64,000 nt of DNA, from assembly GCF_036345155.1 (NCBI RefSeq), contig NZ_CP107772.1, positions 7,378,001 through 7,442,000 on the forward strand, written 5' to 3'. The position numbers and the translations under genes are program-made. Shown one piece after another: positions 50,614 through 59,336 of the stretch (its first letter is position 1; the number at the start of each line of letters is the position of its first letter). The notes beneath the pieces are model-generated. The model was not told the origin of the DNA. It worked only from the letters and a program-made list of their open reading frames with translations, and searched no databases. The DNA is from Streptomyces sp. NBC_00582 (GTDB taxonomy: Bacteria > Actinomycetota > Actinomycetes > Streptomycetales > Streptomycetaceae).

Positions 50614-51615
50614 CTAGGGGAGGGTAACGACAGTCGCGGCGTAGACGAGACCCGCCCCGAATCCGATGACGAGCGCGGTGTCGCCGCTCTTCGCCTCGCC
50701 GGTCGCCAGGAGCCGCTCCATCGCGAGCGGGATCGAGGCGGCCGAGGTGTTGCCGGTGGTGCGCACGTCACGGGCGACCTTGACGGACGCCGGCAGCTTG
50801 AGAGTCTTGACCATCGAGTCGATGATCCGCTCGTTGGCCTGGTGCGGGATGAAGACGTCCAGCTCGTCGGCGGTGATGCCGGCGGCGTCCAGCGCCTCCT
50901 TGGCGACCTTCGCCATCTCGAACACGGCCCAGCGGAAGACCGCCTGGCCCTCCTGCGTGATGGCGGGGAACTTCTCGACGGTGCCGTCGCGGTAGTCCGT
51001 CCACGGCACGGTCTGCTTGATGGTCTCCGACTTGTCGCCCTCGGAACCCCACACGGTCGGCCCGATCGCCGGCTCGGCGGAGGGTCCGACGACGACCGCG
51101 CCGGCGCCGTCGCCGAACAGGAAGGCCGTGGCCCGGTCCTCCAGGTCGGTCAGATCGCTCAGCCGCTCCACACCGATGACCAGCACATACTCGGCGGAGC
51201 CCTCGACGACCATGCCCTTGGCGAGGGTCAGGCCGTAACCGAAGCCCGCGCAGCCGGCCGAGATGTCGAAGGCGGCGGCCTTGTCCGTGCCGAGCTTGTC
51301 CGCGATCTCGGTCGCGACGGCCGGGGTCTGCTTGAAGTGCGAGACGGTGGAGACGACCACGGCGCCGATCTGCTGGGCGGTGATCCCGGCGTCGGCGATC
51401 GCCTTGCCCGACGCCTCCACCGACATGGCGGCGACGGTCTCCTCGTCGTTCGCCCAGTGGCGGGTCTCGATGCCCGAGCGCGAGCGGATCCACTCGTCGG
51501 AGGAGTCGATCGTCTCCAGGATGACCTCGTTGGGCACGACCCGGGTGGGCCGGTAGCCGCCGACGCCGAGGATGCGCGCGTACGGATGGCCCTTGCTGGG
51601 CCTGATCTTCCCCAT
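50614..51615 (-). CDS. fabH: 3-oxoacyl-ACP synthase III
   Basis: Initiating condensing enzyme of 333 residues that joins an acyl-CoA primer to malonyl-ACP. Catalytic Cys122 is in FDISAGCAGFGYGL, His in VFIPHQANERII and Asn in RTTGNTSAASIPLA. In Streptomyces FabH accepts branched primers (isobutyryl-, methylbutyryl-CoA), giving branched fatty acids. It starts 12 bases after the fabD stop, so the two are tightly coupled. Confidence 0.96.
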   Translation of the reverse strand: MGKIRPSKGHPYARILGVGGYRPTRVVPNEVILETIDSSDEWIRSRSGIETRHWANDEETVAAMSVEASGKAIADAGITAQQIGAVVVSTVSHFKQTPAVATEIADKLGTDKAAAFDISAGCAGFGYGLTLAKGMVVEGSAEYVLVIGVERLSDLTDLEDRATAFLFGDGAGAVVVGPSAEPAIGPTVWGSEGDKSETIKQTVPWTDYRDGTVEKFPAITQEGQAVFRWAVFEMAKVAKEALDAAGITADELDVFIPHQANERIIDSMVKTLKLPASVKVARDVRTTGNTSAASIPLAMERLLATGEAKSGDTALVIGFGAGLVYAATVVTLP

Positions 51616-51627
51616 CAGGGCTCCTTG

Positions 51628-52575
51628 TCAGGCGGTGGCCGCCGCGTCAGCGGCAGGTGTCGCGGTCTCGGCGATGAGCTCACGGGCGGCGTCGAGGTCG
51701 TCGGGGGTCTTCAGCGCGAGCGTCTTCACGCCGGGCAGGGCCCGCTTGGCGAGGCCGACCAGGGTGCCGCCGGGGCAGACCTCGATGATCGCGGTCGCGC
51801 CGAGCTCCTTGAAGGTCTCCATGCACAGGTCCCAGCGGACCGGGTTGGCGACCTGGCCGACCAGCCGCTTCAGCACCTCGGCACCGCTGGCGACCGTCGC
51901 GCCGTCCTTGTTCGAGACGTAACGGACCGTCGGGTCGGCCGGGGTCAGCTCCGCGGCGGCCTTGACGAGGGTCTCGACGGCCGGGGCCATGTGGTGCGTG
52001 TGGAAGGCGCCGGCGACCTTCAGCGGGACGACCTTGCGGACGCCCTCGGGCTTGTCCTCGCTCAGCGCGGCGAGCTGCTCCAGCGTGCCCGCGGCGACGA
52101 TCTGGCCCGCGCCGTTGATGTTCGCCGGGGTCAGCCCCAGCTTCTCCAGATGCGCGACGGACACCTCGGGGTCGCCGCCGAGCAGCGCGGACATCCCGGT
52201 CTCGGTGACCGCGGCGGCCTCGGCCATGGCCAGGCCGCGCCGACGGACGAGGGTCAGCGCGGCGGTGTCGTCGAGGACGCCTGCGAAGGCGGCCGCGGTG
52301 ATCTCACCGACGCTGTGACCGGCGACCGCGACCGGCGACACGTCACCGAGTGCCGTGGCGGAGACGATCCCGGCCGCCACCAGCAGCGGCTGCGCGATCG
52401 CGGTGTCACGGATCTCGTCCGCGTCGGCGTTCGTGCCGTAGTGCACCAGGTCGAGGTCGATGGCCGCCGACAGGGCACGCAGGCGGTCCTCGACACCGGG
52501 GAGGTCGAGCCAGGGGGTCAGGAAGCCGGGCGTCTGGGCGCCCTGGCCGGGAGCGACGAGTACGAGCACTCTCAC
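51628..52575 (-). CDS. fabD: Malonyl-CoA:ACP transacylase
   Basis: Transferase of 315 residues that loads malonate on ACP. The opening VLVLVAPGQGAQTPGFL, nucleophile Ser88 in VAGHSVGEI and His near 198 (AFHTHHMAPA) are intact. It starts with a GTG at 52575. It heads the fab operon; between it and fasR lies an 83-base promoter region with a TTTTGT-N9-ACAAAA repeat. In Streptomyces it can also serve polyketide synthases. Confidence 0.96.
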   Translation of the reverse strand: MRVLVLVAPGQGAQTPGFLTPWLDLPGVEDRLRALSAAIDLDLVHYGTNADADEIRDTAIAQPLLVAAGIVSATALGDVSPVAVAGHSVGEITAAAFAGVLDDTAALTLVRRRGLAMAEAAAVTETGMSALLGGDPEVSVAHLEKLGLTPANINGAGQIVAAGTLEQLAALSEDKPEGVRKVVPLKVAGAFHTHHMAPAVETLVKAAAELTPADPTVRYVSNKDGATVASGAEVLKRLVGQVANPVRWDLCMETFKELGATAIIEVCPGGTLVGLAKRALPGVKTLALKTPDDLDAARELIAETATPAADAAATA

Positions 52576-52635
52576 ACTCTCTCTTGTGGACGGCCGGGGC
52601 CGCCCGTGGGGACAGGGACGAAGAACGGCAGGGGG

Positions 52636-52656
52636 TTTTGTGGGCCCCCGACAAAA
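52636..52656. promoter_or_regulatory. Inverted repeat upstream of fabD, candidate FasR site
   Basis: TTTTGT (52636-52641) and ACAAAA (52651-52656) flank nine bases (GGGCCCCCG), 61-81 bases before the fabD start and just past the fasR stop. An A/T-rich repeat is conspicuous in GC-rich DNA. FasR is known to activate fab transcription in Streptomyces; that it binds here is inference. Confidence 0.45.
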
Positions 52657-52658
52657 GC

Positions 52659-53870
52659 CTACGTCTGGGGATCCCCGTCGACGAGGCGCCCCAGGATGAG
52701 CGCGATCCGCAGGGTGAATGCGGAGCGTACATCGGATGGCGACCAGCCGGTGACGTCAGTCACACGTCGAAGCCGGTAGCGCACGGTGTTGGGATGCACG
52801 AACAGCATCCGTGCCGCGCCCTCCAGACTGCTCGCCTGTTCGAGATAGACGGAGAGCGTCTCCAGCAGCGCCGAGCCGGCCTCCTCCAGCGGTCTGTAGA
52901 TCTCCTCCACCAACTGCTCGCGCGCACTGGGATCACCGGCGATCGCGCGTTCCGGAAGCAGATCGTCCGCCAGAACCGGGCGTGGCGCGTCCTGCCACGC
53001 CGAACACGCCTTGAGTCCCGCGGCGGCGGCCTGCGCGGACCGGGTGGCCGCCAGAAGGTCCGGTACGACGGGCCCGGCGACCACCGGCCCCGCGGCGAAC
53101 GGCCCGATCAGGGACTTGGCGACGGCGAGCGGATTGTCGCTGCCGCCCGCGATGACGACCAGCCGCGAGCCGAGCACACCGGTGAGCACCTGGAGCTTGG
53201 CGTGCCGCGAGGCCCGCCGGATGGCCTCGACGGTCAGCTCGGAGTCCCCGTCGGGAGCGGTCCCGAGGACCACGCACACATGCTCCGGCGCGTTCCAGCC
53301 GAGCGCCGCGGCCCGGCTCACCGCGCCCTCGTCGGCCTCCCCGCTGAGCACCGCGTTGACGACGAGCGACTCCAGCCGCGCGTCCCAGGCACCGCGTGCC
53401 TCGGCGGCCTGGGCGTACACCTGGGCGGTGGCGAAGGCGATCTCCCGGGCGTAGACGAGCAGCGCCTCCCGCAGCACCCCCTCGTCCCCGGGGGCCGCGA
53501 CCTCGTCGATCGCGGACTCCATGACCTCGATGGTGGTGCGCACCATCTCCACCGTCTGGCGCAGGGTGATCGCCCGGGTCAGCTCCCTGGGCGCGGTCCC
53601 GAACACATCGGTCGAGATCGCCTGCGGGGCGTCCGGATGCCGGAACCACTCCGTGAAGGCGGCGATGCCCGCCTGGGCGACCAGCCCGATCCAGGAACGG
53701 TTCTCCGGGGGCATCGCCCGGTACCACGGCAGCGTCTCGTCCATCCGCGCGATGGCCTGCGCGGCGAGGCTTCCGGAGGACTTCACCAGCCGCTTCAGGG
53801 TCGCGGGGTGCGGGTGGGCGGCCTGCGCTGCGGCGTCGGGGTGGGTGGCTTCGGGTTCGGGCACGTGCAC
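52659..53870 (-). CDS. fasR: Fatty acid biosynthesis regulator FasR (CdaR/PucR-type)
   Basis: Regulator of 403 residues. A helical N-terminal region (about 1-150) is followed by a GGDEF-like fold segment and a C-terminal PucR helix-turn-helix (about 345-385, SLEGAARMLFVHPNTVRYRL). This arrangement and the position just upstream of fabD identify FasR. From published work on S. coelicolor it activates fabDHPF, linking fatty-acid supply to growth and antibiotic production. The GTG at 53870 was used; 53864 is a close alternative. It is divergent from a pirin gene. Confidence 0.93.
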   Translation of the reverse strand: MHVPEPEATHPDAAAQAAHPHPATLKRLVKSSGSLAAQAIARMDETLPWYRAMPPENRSWIGLVAQAGIAAFTEWFRHPDAPQAISTDVFGTAPRELTRAITLRQTVEMVRTTIEVMESAIDEVAAPGDEGVLREALLVYAREIAFATAQVYAQAAEARGAWDARLESLVVNAVLSGEADEGAVSRAAALGWNAPEHVCVVLGTAPDGDSELTVEAIRRASRHAKLQVLTGVLGSRLVVIAGGSDNPLAVAKSLIGPFAAGPVVAGPVVPDLLAATRSAQAAAAGLKACSAWQDAPRPVLADDLLPERAIAGDPSAREQLVEEIYRPLEEAGSALLETLSVYLEQASSLEGAARMLFVHPNTVRYRLRRVTDVTGWSPSDVRSAFTLRIALILGRLVDGDPQT

Positions 53871-53956
53871 AAGGTTGCCTTATCGGGAGGGTGGCGTGCG
53901 TGGCCGGGGGCTCACGTGGTCCGGTGAGCGCGCCGTGGGTCTACCGTGGGGGCGTG

Positions 53957-54619
53957 ATGGACGTACGCCGCGCCGACGGGCGCTACCCGGGAGGGGACCC
54001 GGCGGCCGGCATCGAGACCCGGCATGCCTTCTCCTTCGGGCCCCACTACGACCCGGACAACCTCCGCTTCGGCGCGCTGATCGCCTGCAACGAGGAACGG
54101 CTCGCCCCGGGCGCCGGCTTCGACGAGCACCCCCACAGCCACACGGAGATAGTGACCTGGGTGGTGGAGGGCCGGCTGACCCACCGTGACTCGCAGGGGC
54201 ATGAGACGACCGTCCGCCCCGGGGACGTCCAGCGCCTCAGCTCGGCGGGCGGGGTCCGCCACGTCGAACGCAACGACGGCACGGCCCCCCTCACCTTCGT
54301 GCAGATGTGGCTGGCCCCCCTGAACCCCGGTGGCGACCCGTCGTACGAGATCGTCCACGGCATCGCGGACTCGACGCCCTACGCCGTCCCCGGCGCCGGC
54401 GCGATGCTCCACGTACGGCGTCTGGTGCCGGGGGAGCGCACCGCGGTGCCGGACGCGCCCCGGGCGTACGTCCACGTGGTGCGCGGCACCCTCCGCACGG
54501 GCCCCCACGAACTGGGCCCCGGGGACGCGCTCCGCGCCACCGACGAGAAGGACCTGGAACTCCTCACCCTGACCGGCCCGGCCGAGGTGCTGATCTGGGA
54601 GCTGTCGGACACGGCCTAG
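53957..54619 (+). CDS. Pirin family protein
   Basis: Bicupin of 220 residues. Metal-binding residues of pirins are seen in GFDEHPHSHTEIVTWVVEG (His/His/Glu-type site) and HRDSQGHETTVRPGDVQRLSSAGGV. The C-terminal cupin is shorter, with VHVVRGTLRTGPHELGPGDAL. Such proteins are linked to quercetin-like dioxygenase activity or redox-sensitive regulation. The start may be the ATG at 53957 or the GTG at 53954; TACCGT at 53942-53947 could be a -10 for a near-leaderless transcript. Confidence 0.88.
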   Translation: MDVRRADGRYPGGDPAAGIETRHAFSFGPHYDPDNLRFGALIACNEERLAPGAGFDEHPHSHTEIVTWVVEGRLTHRDSQGHETTVRPGDVQRLSSAGGVRHVERNDGTAPLTFVQMWLAPLNPGGDPSYEIVHGIADSTPYAVPGAGAMLHVRRLVPGERTAVPDAPRAYVHVVRGTLRTGPHELGPGDALRATDEKDLELLTLTGPAEVLIWELSDTA

Positions 54620-54626
54620 GAGTGGC

Positions 54627-56330
54627 CTAGGAGTCCGACGCCTCCTCGGCGTTCCGCCAGATCGTCAGGTCCAGCGAGACGTAGTCGCTCGGGTCGCTCT
54701 CGGCGGCGGTGCCCCGGAAGGTCACCAGCGCGATGTGCCCCGAGTCCGTGTGCACACAGAGCTGACTGCCCTTCGACAGCTGCGAGAGGGAGACGGAGTC
54801 GGCGTAACGGGTCTCGTCACGGCAGGTCTTCAGCGACCCCTTCTGCGCGTTGTTCAGCAGGACGATCCTGTCGCCGGCGCTGTGCAGTGCGTCGTCGTAG
54901 TAGTACAGGTCGCTCTCGTAGATCTCGACGTCGTCGTCCTGGGGCTTGGGCGGTGAGTCCGCGAACTCGATGTAGTAGCCGTCCGGGATGTTGATCGACG
55001 TGAAGCGCACCGGCTCGGGGTCGGGCAGCGGTTTGGCGGAGGCGGAACCGGTCGTGTCCGAACCGCTGCTCGAGCTGCTGCCCGTCGTGCCGACCGCGTA
55101 CAGCAGCCCCGTGCAGCCCGCGAGCGGCAGCAGCACCCCCGCGATGATGCCGAGCGCCCGCCGGGTGCCGGACGGGCGCCGCGGCGGCTGCCAGGCCGGA
55201 CGCGGCTGGAGGTAGGGGCCCGCCGGGGGTGCGGGGTACGGGCCCGGTTGCGCGTACGGCGACGGGTGCGCGGGCGGCGCCATGGGGTGGCCGTAGGCCG
55301 GGGTCACCGGCTGCGGAGGGGCCTGCGGGGGTGCCGGCGGCACGGCCACCGTCGGTGCCGCGTGCTGCTGCGGCCGGTCGACCCGGGTGAGCGGGGCCGT
55401 GGGCGCGGGCGGGGCCGCCAGTCGCTCCGACGCCGAGATCCGCTGGGTGATCTGGGCGCTGATCGCCTCCGGCAGCCAGGAGCCCGACTGCCGCAGCGGG
55501 GTCGGTGACGCGTCCTGGCAGAGCTTCACGAGTGCGGCGGGCGAGGGGCGGTCCGCCGGGTCCTTGGCCAGACAGCGGGCGACGAACCCGAGTTCGGCGG
55601 GAAGGCCGGTGAGGTCGGGCTCCTCGTGGACGATGCGGTACAGCACGGCGTGCGAGGGGCCGTCCCCGTACGCGCCGGTGCCGCGCGCCGCGTAGGCGGC
55701 CACCTGGCCGAGCGCGAACACGTCGGACGCGGGGGTGACCTCCTTCCCGGCGGCCTGCTCCGGCGACATGAACGCCGGGGTGCCGAGGGAGACGCCGGTG
55801 CCGGTCAGGGCGGTGGCGTCGGCGGCCCGGGCGATGCCGAAGTCGATGACCCGGGGTCCGTCGGCGGCGAGCAGCACATTCGAGGGCTTGAGGTCGCGGT
55901 GGACGATGCCCGCGCCGTGGATCACCGACAGCGCCTCGGCCGTCCCGGCGAGCAGCAGCAGGAGCGAGGGCACCGGCAGCGGGCCGTGCTCGGCGACGGC
56001 CGAGGCCAGCGAGGGGCCCGGCACATAGGCGGTGGCCAGCCAGGGCCGGTCGCCCTCGGTGTCGTAGTCGAGGACGGGGGCGGTGTGCAGGCCCTGCACC
56101 CGCTGGGCGGCTTGGACCTCCTGCCGGAAGCGGCGGCGGAACTCCGCGTCCTCGCTCAGCTCCGGCCGGATGGTCTTCAGGGCGATCGGATGCCCGCCCG
56201 GCGTGTAGGACAGGTACACGGTGCCCATGCCGCCCGAGCCGAGCCGGGCCGCGAGCCGGTAGCCCGCCACCTCCGCCGGGTCGCCGTTCTCCAACGGGCG
56301 GAACTGTCCGCCCGGTTGCACCCCGCCCAT
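54627..56330 (-). CDS. Eukaryotic-like Ser/Thr protein kinase
   Basis: Kinase of 567 residues. The catalytic domain spans about 24-280: glycine loop GSGGMGTVY (31-39), Lys52, HRDLKPSN (144-151, Asp146) and DFG (163-165), followed by SLGTPAFMSPEQA. An Ala/Pro-rich juxtamembrane region, one helix (LGIIAGVLLPLAGCTGLLYAVG, about 390-412) and a 155-residue external domain with four cysteines (two near the end, CRDETRY and LCVHTD) follow. It signals across the membrane; the ligand is unknown. The extracellular part is not PASTA. It is convergent with the pirin gene. Confidence 0.93.
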   Translation of the reverse strand: MGGVQPGGQFRPLENGDPAEVAGYRLAARLGSGGMGTVYLSYTPGGHPIALKTIRPELSEDAEFRRRFRQEVQAAQRVQGLHTAPVLDYDTEGDRPWLATAYVPGPSLASAVAEHGPLPVPSLLLLLAGTAEALSVIHGAGIVHRDLKPSNVLLAADGPRVIDFGIARAADATALTGTGVSLGTPAFMSPEQAAGKEVTPASDVFALGQVAAYAARGTGAYGDGPSHAVLYRIVHEEPDLTGLPAELGFVARCLAKDPADRPSPAALVKLCQDASPTPLRQSGSWLPEAISAQITQRISASERLAAPPAPTAPLTRVDRPQQHAAPTVAVPPAPPQAPPQPVTPAYGHPMAPPAHPSPYAQPGPYPAPPAGPYLQPRPAWQPPRRPSGTRRALGIIAGVLLPLAGCTGLLYAVGTTGSSSSSGSDTTGSASAKPLPDPEPVRFTSINIPDGYYIEFADSPPKPQDDDVEIYESDLYYYDDALHSAGDRIVLLNNAQKGSLKTCRDETRYADSVSLSQLSKGSQLCVHTDSGHIALVTFRGTAAESDPSDYVSLDLTIWRNAEEASDS

Positions 56331-56411
56331 GGTTCTCCCCCGAGATCTGAGGCCTGTGTTGCCGCACGAGGGTATCCCGGTGCGATCAACGGCCTTCGTC
56401 CAAGGGGCTGT

Positions 56412-57242
56412 TCAGTGACCGCCCCGCCGCACCTCGGCGAGCACCGCGTCCGTGAACGGCGGCCACGCCTCGACCGCCCACGGCCCGAAGGCCCGGTCCG
56501 TCAGCGCGACGGCGGCCAGCCCCGCGGCCGGGTCGATCCACAGGAACGTACCGGACTGGCCGAAGTGGCCGAAGGTGCGCGGGGAGGACGAACCGCCCGT
56601 CCAGTGCGGGGACTTGGAGTCGCGGATCTCGAAGCCGAGGCCCCAGTCGTTGGGGTTCTGGTGGCCGTAGCCGGGCAGGACGCCCTTGGTGCCCGGGTAC
56701 TGCACGGTCATCGCCTCGGCGACCGTGCGCGGGTCCAGCAGCCGGGGCGCCTGCACCTCGGCCGCGAAACGGAGAAGATCCTCGACCGTGGAGACGCCGT
56801 CCTTCGCGGGGGAGCCCTCCAGCGTGGTGGCCGTCATGCCCAGCGGCTCCAGCACCGCCTGGCGCAGATACTCGGCGAACGGGATCTCCGTGGCCTTCGC
56901 GAGATGGTCGCCGAGCTGCTCGAACCCGGCGTTGGAGTACAGCCGCCGCTCCCCGGGCGCCGCCGTCACCCGGTGCTCGTCGAAGGCGAGGCCCGAGGTG
57001 TGCGCGAGGAGGTGCCGTACCGTCGCACCGGGCGGACCGGCCGGCTCGTCCAGCTCCACCGCCCCCTCCTCGTACGCGACGAGCACGGCGTACGCGGCGA
57101 GCGGCTTGGTGACCGAGGCCAGCGGGAAGCGCCGCCCGACGGGCCCGTGGGTGCCCGGGACCGTGCCGTCGGCCCGTACGACACCCGCGGCGGCGGAGGG
57201 AACCGGCCAGTTCTCGATCAGCGCGAGGCTCTTCAGCGACAT
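56412..57242 (-). CDS. Beta-lactamase-fold serine hydrolase
   Basis: Cytosolic serine hydrolase of 276 residues. The S-x-x-K motif is Ser43-Val-Thr-Lys46 (LASVTKPLAA), the second is RLYSNAGFEQLG (Tyr-Ser-Asn) and the third is HFGQSGTFLW with His-x-Gly. These fit EstB/AmpC-like esterases or peptidases. It is shorter than the copy at 37944-39089, with which it shares family only. It ends 81 bases past the kinase start and begins 18 bases after the GNAT stop on the same strand. Confidence 0.87.
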   Translation of the reverse strand: MSLKSLALIENWPVPSAAAGVVRADGTVPGTHGPVGRRFPLASVTKPLAAYAVLVAYEEGAVELDEPAGPPGATVRHLLAHTSGLAFDEHRVTAAPGERRLYSNAGFEQLGDHLAKATEIPFAEYLRQAVLEPLGMTATTLEGSPAKDGVSTVEDLLRFAAEVQAPRLLDPRTVAEAMTVQYPGTKGVLPGYGHQNPNDWGLGFEIRDSKSPHWTGGSSSPRTFGHFGQSGTFLWIDPAAGLAAVALTDRAFGPWAVEAWPPFTDAVLAEVRRGGH

Positions 57243-57260
57243 GCCGTCGAGCCTATGCGC

Positions 57261-57731
57261 TCACAGCAGCAGCTCCAGCAAGGGGTCGGGCTTGGGCCTG
57301 AAGCCCAGGGAGACGTACAGCGGCTCGGCGTCGCGGGACGCGGTGAGGTGGACCTGGCGCACGCCCCGCTCCCGGAACCACTCCAGCAGCGCGTCCATGC
57401 CGGCGCGCGCGTAGCCCCGGCGGCGGGCGTCCGGGTCGGTCGCGACGCTGAAGACGTACCCGAGGGTGCCGAGCGGATTGCCGGTCCGTCCGATCCGGTA
57501 CTCCACCGTCCCCACCACCAGCGCCGCCAGCGCCCCCGGACGCTCGGGATGCTCGACGACGAAGGCGCCGAAGTCCCCGTCGGGCTCGGCGAGCCGCTCC
57601 CGCAGTCCGGGCAGGGACTCGGTCTGCCAGTCGACCGGCCCGTCGGCTTCGGCCAGGGAGTCGAGCATCACCTGACGCAGCCGCAGTACCTCGACGGCGT
57701 CCTCGGGCAGCGCCCGGCGCACAGCAGTCAT
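57261..57731 (-). CDS. GNAT family N-acetyltransferase
   Basis: Acetyltransferase of 156 residues. The acetyl-CoA loop is VATDPDARRRGYARAGMDAL (motif A, R-R-G-Y-A), preceded by the strand LGYVFSVATDP and followed by GVRQVHLTASRDAEPLYVSLGF (motif B). It is a complete single GNAT domain. Its substrate is unknown; a small amine or protein N-terminus is possible. It runs toward the serine hydrolase gene (18-base gap) and is divergent from the MerR gene. Confidence 0.88.
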   Translation of the reverse strand: MTAVRRALPEDAVEVLRLRQVMLDSLAEADGPVDWQTESLPGLRERLAEPDGDFGAFVVEHPERPGALAALVVGTVEYRIGRTGNPLGTLGYVFSVATDPDARRRGYARAGMDALLEWFRERGVRQVHLTASRDAEPLYVSLGFRPKPDPLLELLL

Positions 57732-57790
57732 GGTCCCGCACGCTAACCGTCGTGATCAGGCCGTGTCCCCCCAATTCTTGCCGATTCCGC

Positions 57791-57821
57791 TTGCTTGGAG
57801 CCCACTCCAAGGTCATAGCGT
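57791..57821 (+). promoter_or_regulatory. MerR-type promoter with operator in a 19-bp spacer; leaderless
   Basis: -35 TTGCTT (57791-57796) and -10 TAGCGT (57816-57821) are 19 bases apart, the long spacer used by MerR activators. The palindrome CTTGGAG-N4-CTCCAAG (57794-57811) overlaps the -35 and spacer. The ATG at 57829 is seven bases past the -10, so the transcript should lack a leader. Confidence 0.75.
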
Positions 57822-57828
57822 GGAGGCC

Positions 57829-58323
57829 ATGACGGTGTTGCAGACCACGCCCGTGACCACCGAGCAAGCCCCGAGCCCCGCAGACGTCTGCTCCGCGCCA
57901 CCACCGCGGCATCCCCGCCCCGACGGGCAGGACAGCTACACGATCAGCGAGGTCGTCGCGTTCACCGGCCTGACGGCGCACACCCTGCGCTGGTACGAGC
58001 GGATCGGGCTGATGTCCCACATCGACCGCTCGCACACCGGCCAGCGCCGCTACAGCAACCGCGACCTGGACTGGCTCGATCTCGTCGGCAAGCTGCGGCT
58101 GACCGGGATGCCGGTCGCCGACATGGTGCGCTACGCGGAGCTGGTGCGCGAGGGCGACAGCACGTACGGCGAGCGGTACGCGCTGCTGGAGGCGACCCGC
58201 CGGGACGTCACGGCCCGGATCGCCGAGCTCCAGGACACGCTGGCCGTGCTCGACCGCAAGATCATGTTCTATTCGGACGCCGCGCGCGTCCAGGCGTACG
58301 AAGGTGAGAGGACCCCCCGATGA
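57829..58323 (+). CDS. MerR family transcriptional regulator
   Basis: Regulator of 164 residues. After a 34-residue flexible lead, the winged helix is at about 37-105 (YTISEVVAFTGLTAHTLRWYE, RSHTGQRRYSNRDLDWLD), followed by a dimer-forming coiled coil with LEATRRDVTARIAELQDTLA. No Cys triad for metals or Fe-S is present, so it resembles AdhR-type sensors of aldehydes. The stop overlaps the ATG of an aldo/keto reductase (58320). The promoter has the MerR 19-bp spacer, so the pair is probably self-activated. Confidence 0.92.
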   Translation: MTVLQTTPVTTEQAPSPADVCSAPPPRHPRPDGQDSYTISEVVAFTGLTAHTLRWYERIGLMSHIDRSHTGQRRYSNRDLDWLDLVGKLRLTGMPVADMVRYAELVREGDSTYGERYALLEATRRDVTARIAELQDTLAVLDRKIMFYSDAARVQAYEGERTPR

Positions 58324-59336
58324 CCGACAGCAGGATCCCGACCGTGCGACTCGGCGAGAACGGCCCCGAGGTCGGTGTCCAGGGCCTCGGCTGCATGGGC
58401 ATGAGCTTCGCGTACGGCCCCTCGGACGCGGACGAGTCCCGGGCCGCCCTGGAGCGCGCCCTGGAACTCGGCGTCACCCTGTACGACACGGCGGACGCCT
58501 ACGGCGCCGGGGAGAACGAGCGGTTCCTCTCCCCGTTCTTCAGGGCGCACCGCGACGAGGTCGTCATCGCCACCAAGTTCGCCCTGTCGATCCCGGCGGA
58601 CGACCCCACCCGGCGGGTCGTCCGCAACGACGCCCCGTACATCCGCGAGGCCGTCGAGGCGAGCCTGAAGCGGCTGGACGTCGACGTCATCGACCTCTAC
58701 TACATGCACCGGCGCGATGTGGACGTGCCGATCGAGGACACCGTCGGGGTGATGGCCGAGCTGGTCCGCGAGGGCAAGGTCAAGCAGCTCGGGCTGAGCG
58801 AGGTGACGGCCGCCGAGCTGCGCGCCGCGCACGCCGTGCACCCGATCGCCGCCCTGCAGTCGGAGTGGTCCCTGTTCAGCCGGGACATCGAGGCCAAGGT
58901 CGTCCCGGCCGCCGCCGACCTCGGCGTGACCCTGGTCCCGTACTCCCCGCTCGGCCGCGGCTTCCTCACCGGCTCCTTCAGCGACGCAGCCCAGGACCTC
59001 ACCGCCGACGACTACCGCCGGACGCAGCCCCGCTTCACCGGCGAGAACGCGGCCGCGAACGGCGCCCTGCTGGAGCCGGTCCGCGCGGTGGCCAAGGCCC
59101 ACGACGCGACCCTCGGCCAGATAGCCCTGGCGTGGGTCCACCAGCGGAGCGAGGTCCACGGCCTCCCGGTGGTCCCGATCCCGGGCACGCGCAAGGCGTC
59201 GAGGGTGGAGGAGAACACGGCCGCGGCGGCGATCCGTCTGACGGCGGAGGAACTGGCGCTGCTGGACCCGATCGCGGCCCAGGTGGCGGGCGACCGTTAC
59301 GCGGACATGCGGTTCGCCTCGGCCGGCCGCGAGTAG
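58320..59336 (+). CDS. Aldo/keto reductase
   Basis: NADP-dependent reductase of 338 residues with the (beta/alpha)8 fold. The catalytic tetrad is Asp56, Tyr61 (YDTADAYG), Lys86 (ATKFAL) and His130 (YYMHRRD). The C-terminal VPIPGTRKASRVEENTAA is the nucleotide-binding region. It is coupled by ATGA to the MerR gene, so it probably reduces an aldehyde or quinone that the regulator senses. It ends directly against the convergent DUF4429 gene (stop to stop, no gap). Confidence 0.93.
   Translation: MTDSRIPTVRLGENGPEVGVQGLGCMGMSFAYGPSDADESRAALERALELGVTLYDTADAYGAGENERFLSPFFRAHRDEVVIATKFALSIPADDPTRRVVRNDAPYIREAVEASLKRLDVDVIDLYYMHRRDVDVPIEDTVGVMAELVREGKVKQLGLSEVTAAELRAAHAVHPIAALQSEWSLFSRDIEAKVVPAAADLGVTLVPYSPLGRGFLTGSFSDAAQDLTADDYRRTQPRFTGENAAANGALLEPVRAVAKAHDATLGQIALAWVHQRSEVHGLPVVPIPGTRKASRVEENTAAAAIRLTAEELALLDPIAAQVAGDRYADMRFASAGRE

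Noticed and set aside
37944..57242. Beta-lactamase resistance genes (37944-39089 and 56412-57242)
   Set aside because: Both have SxxK motifs but no signal peptide and have His in place of Lys in the third motif, which fits EstB-type esterases rather than exported beta-lactamases.
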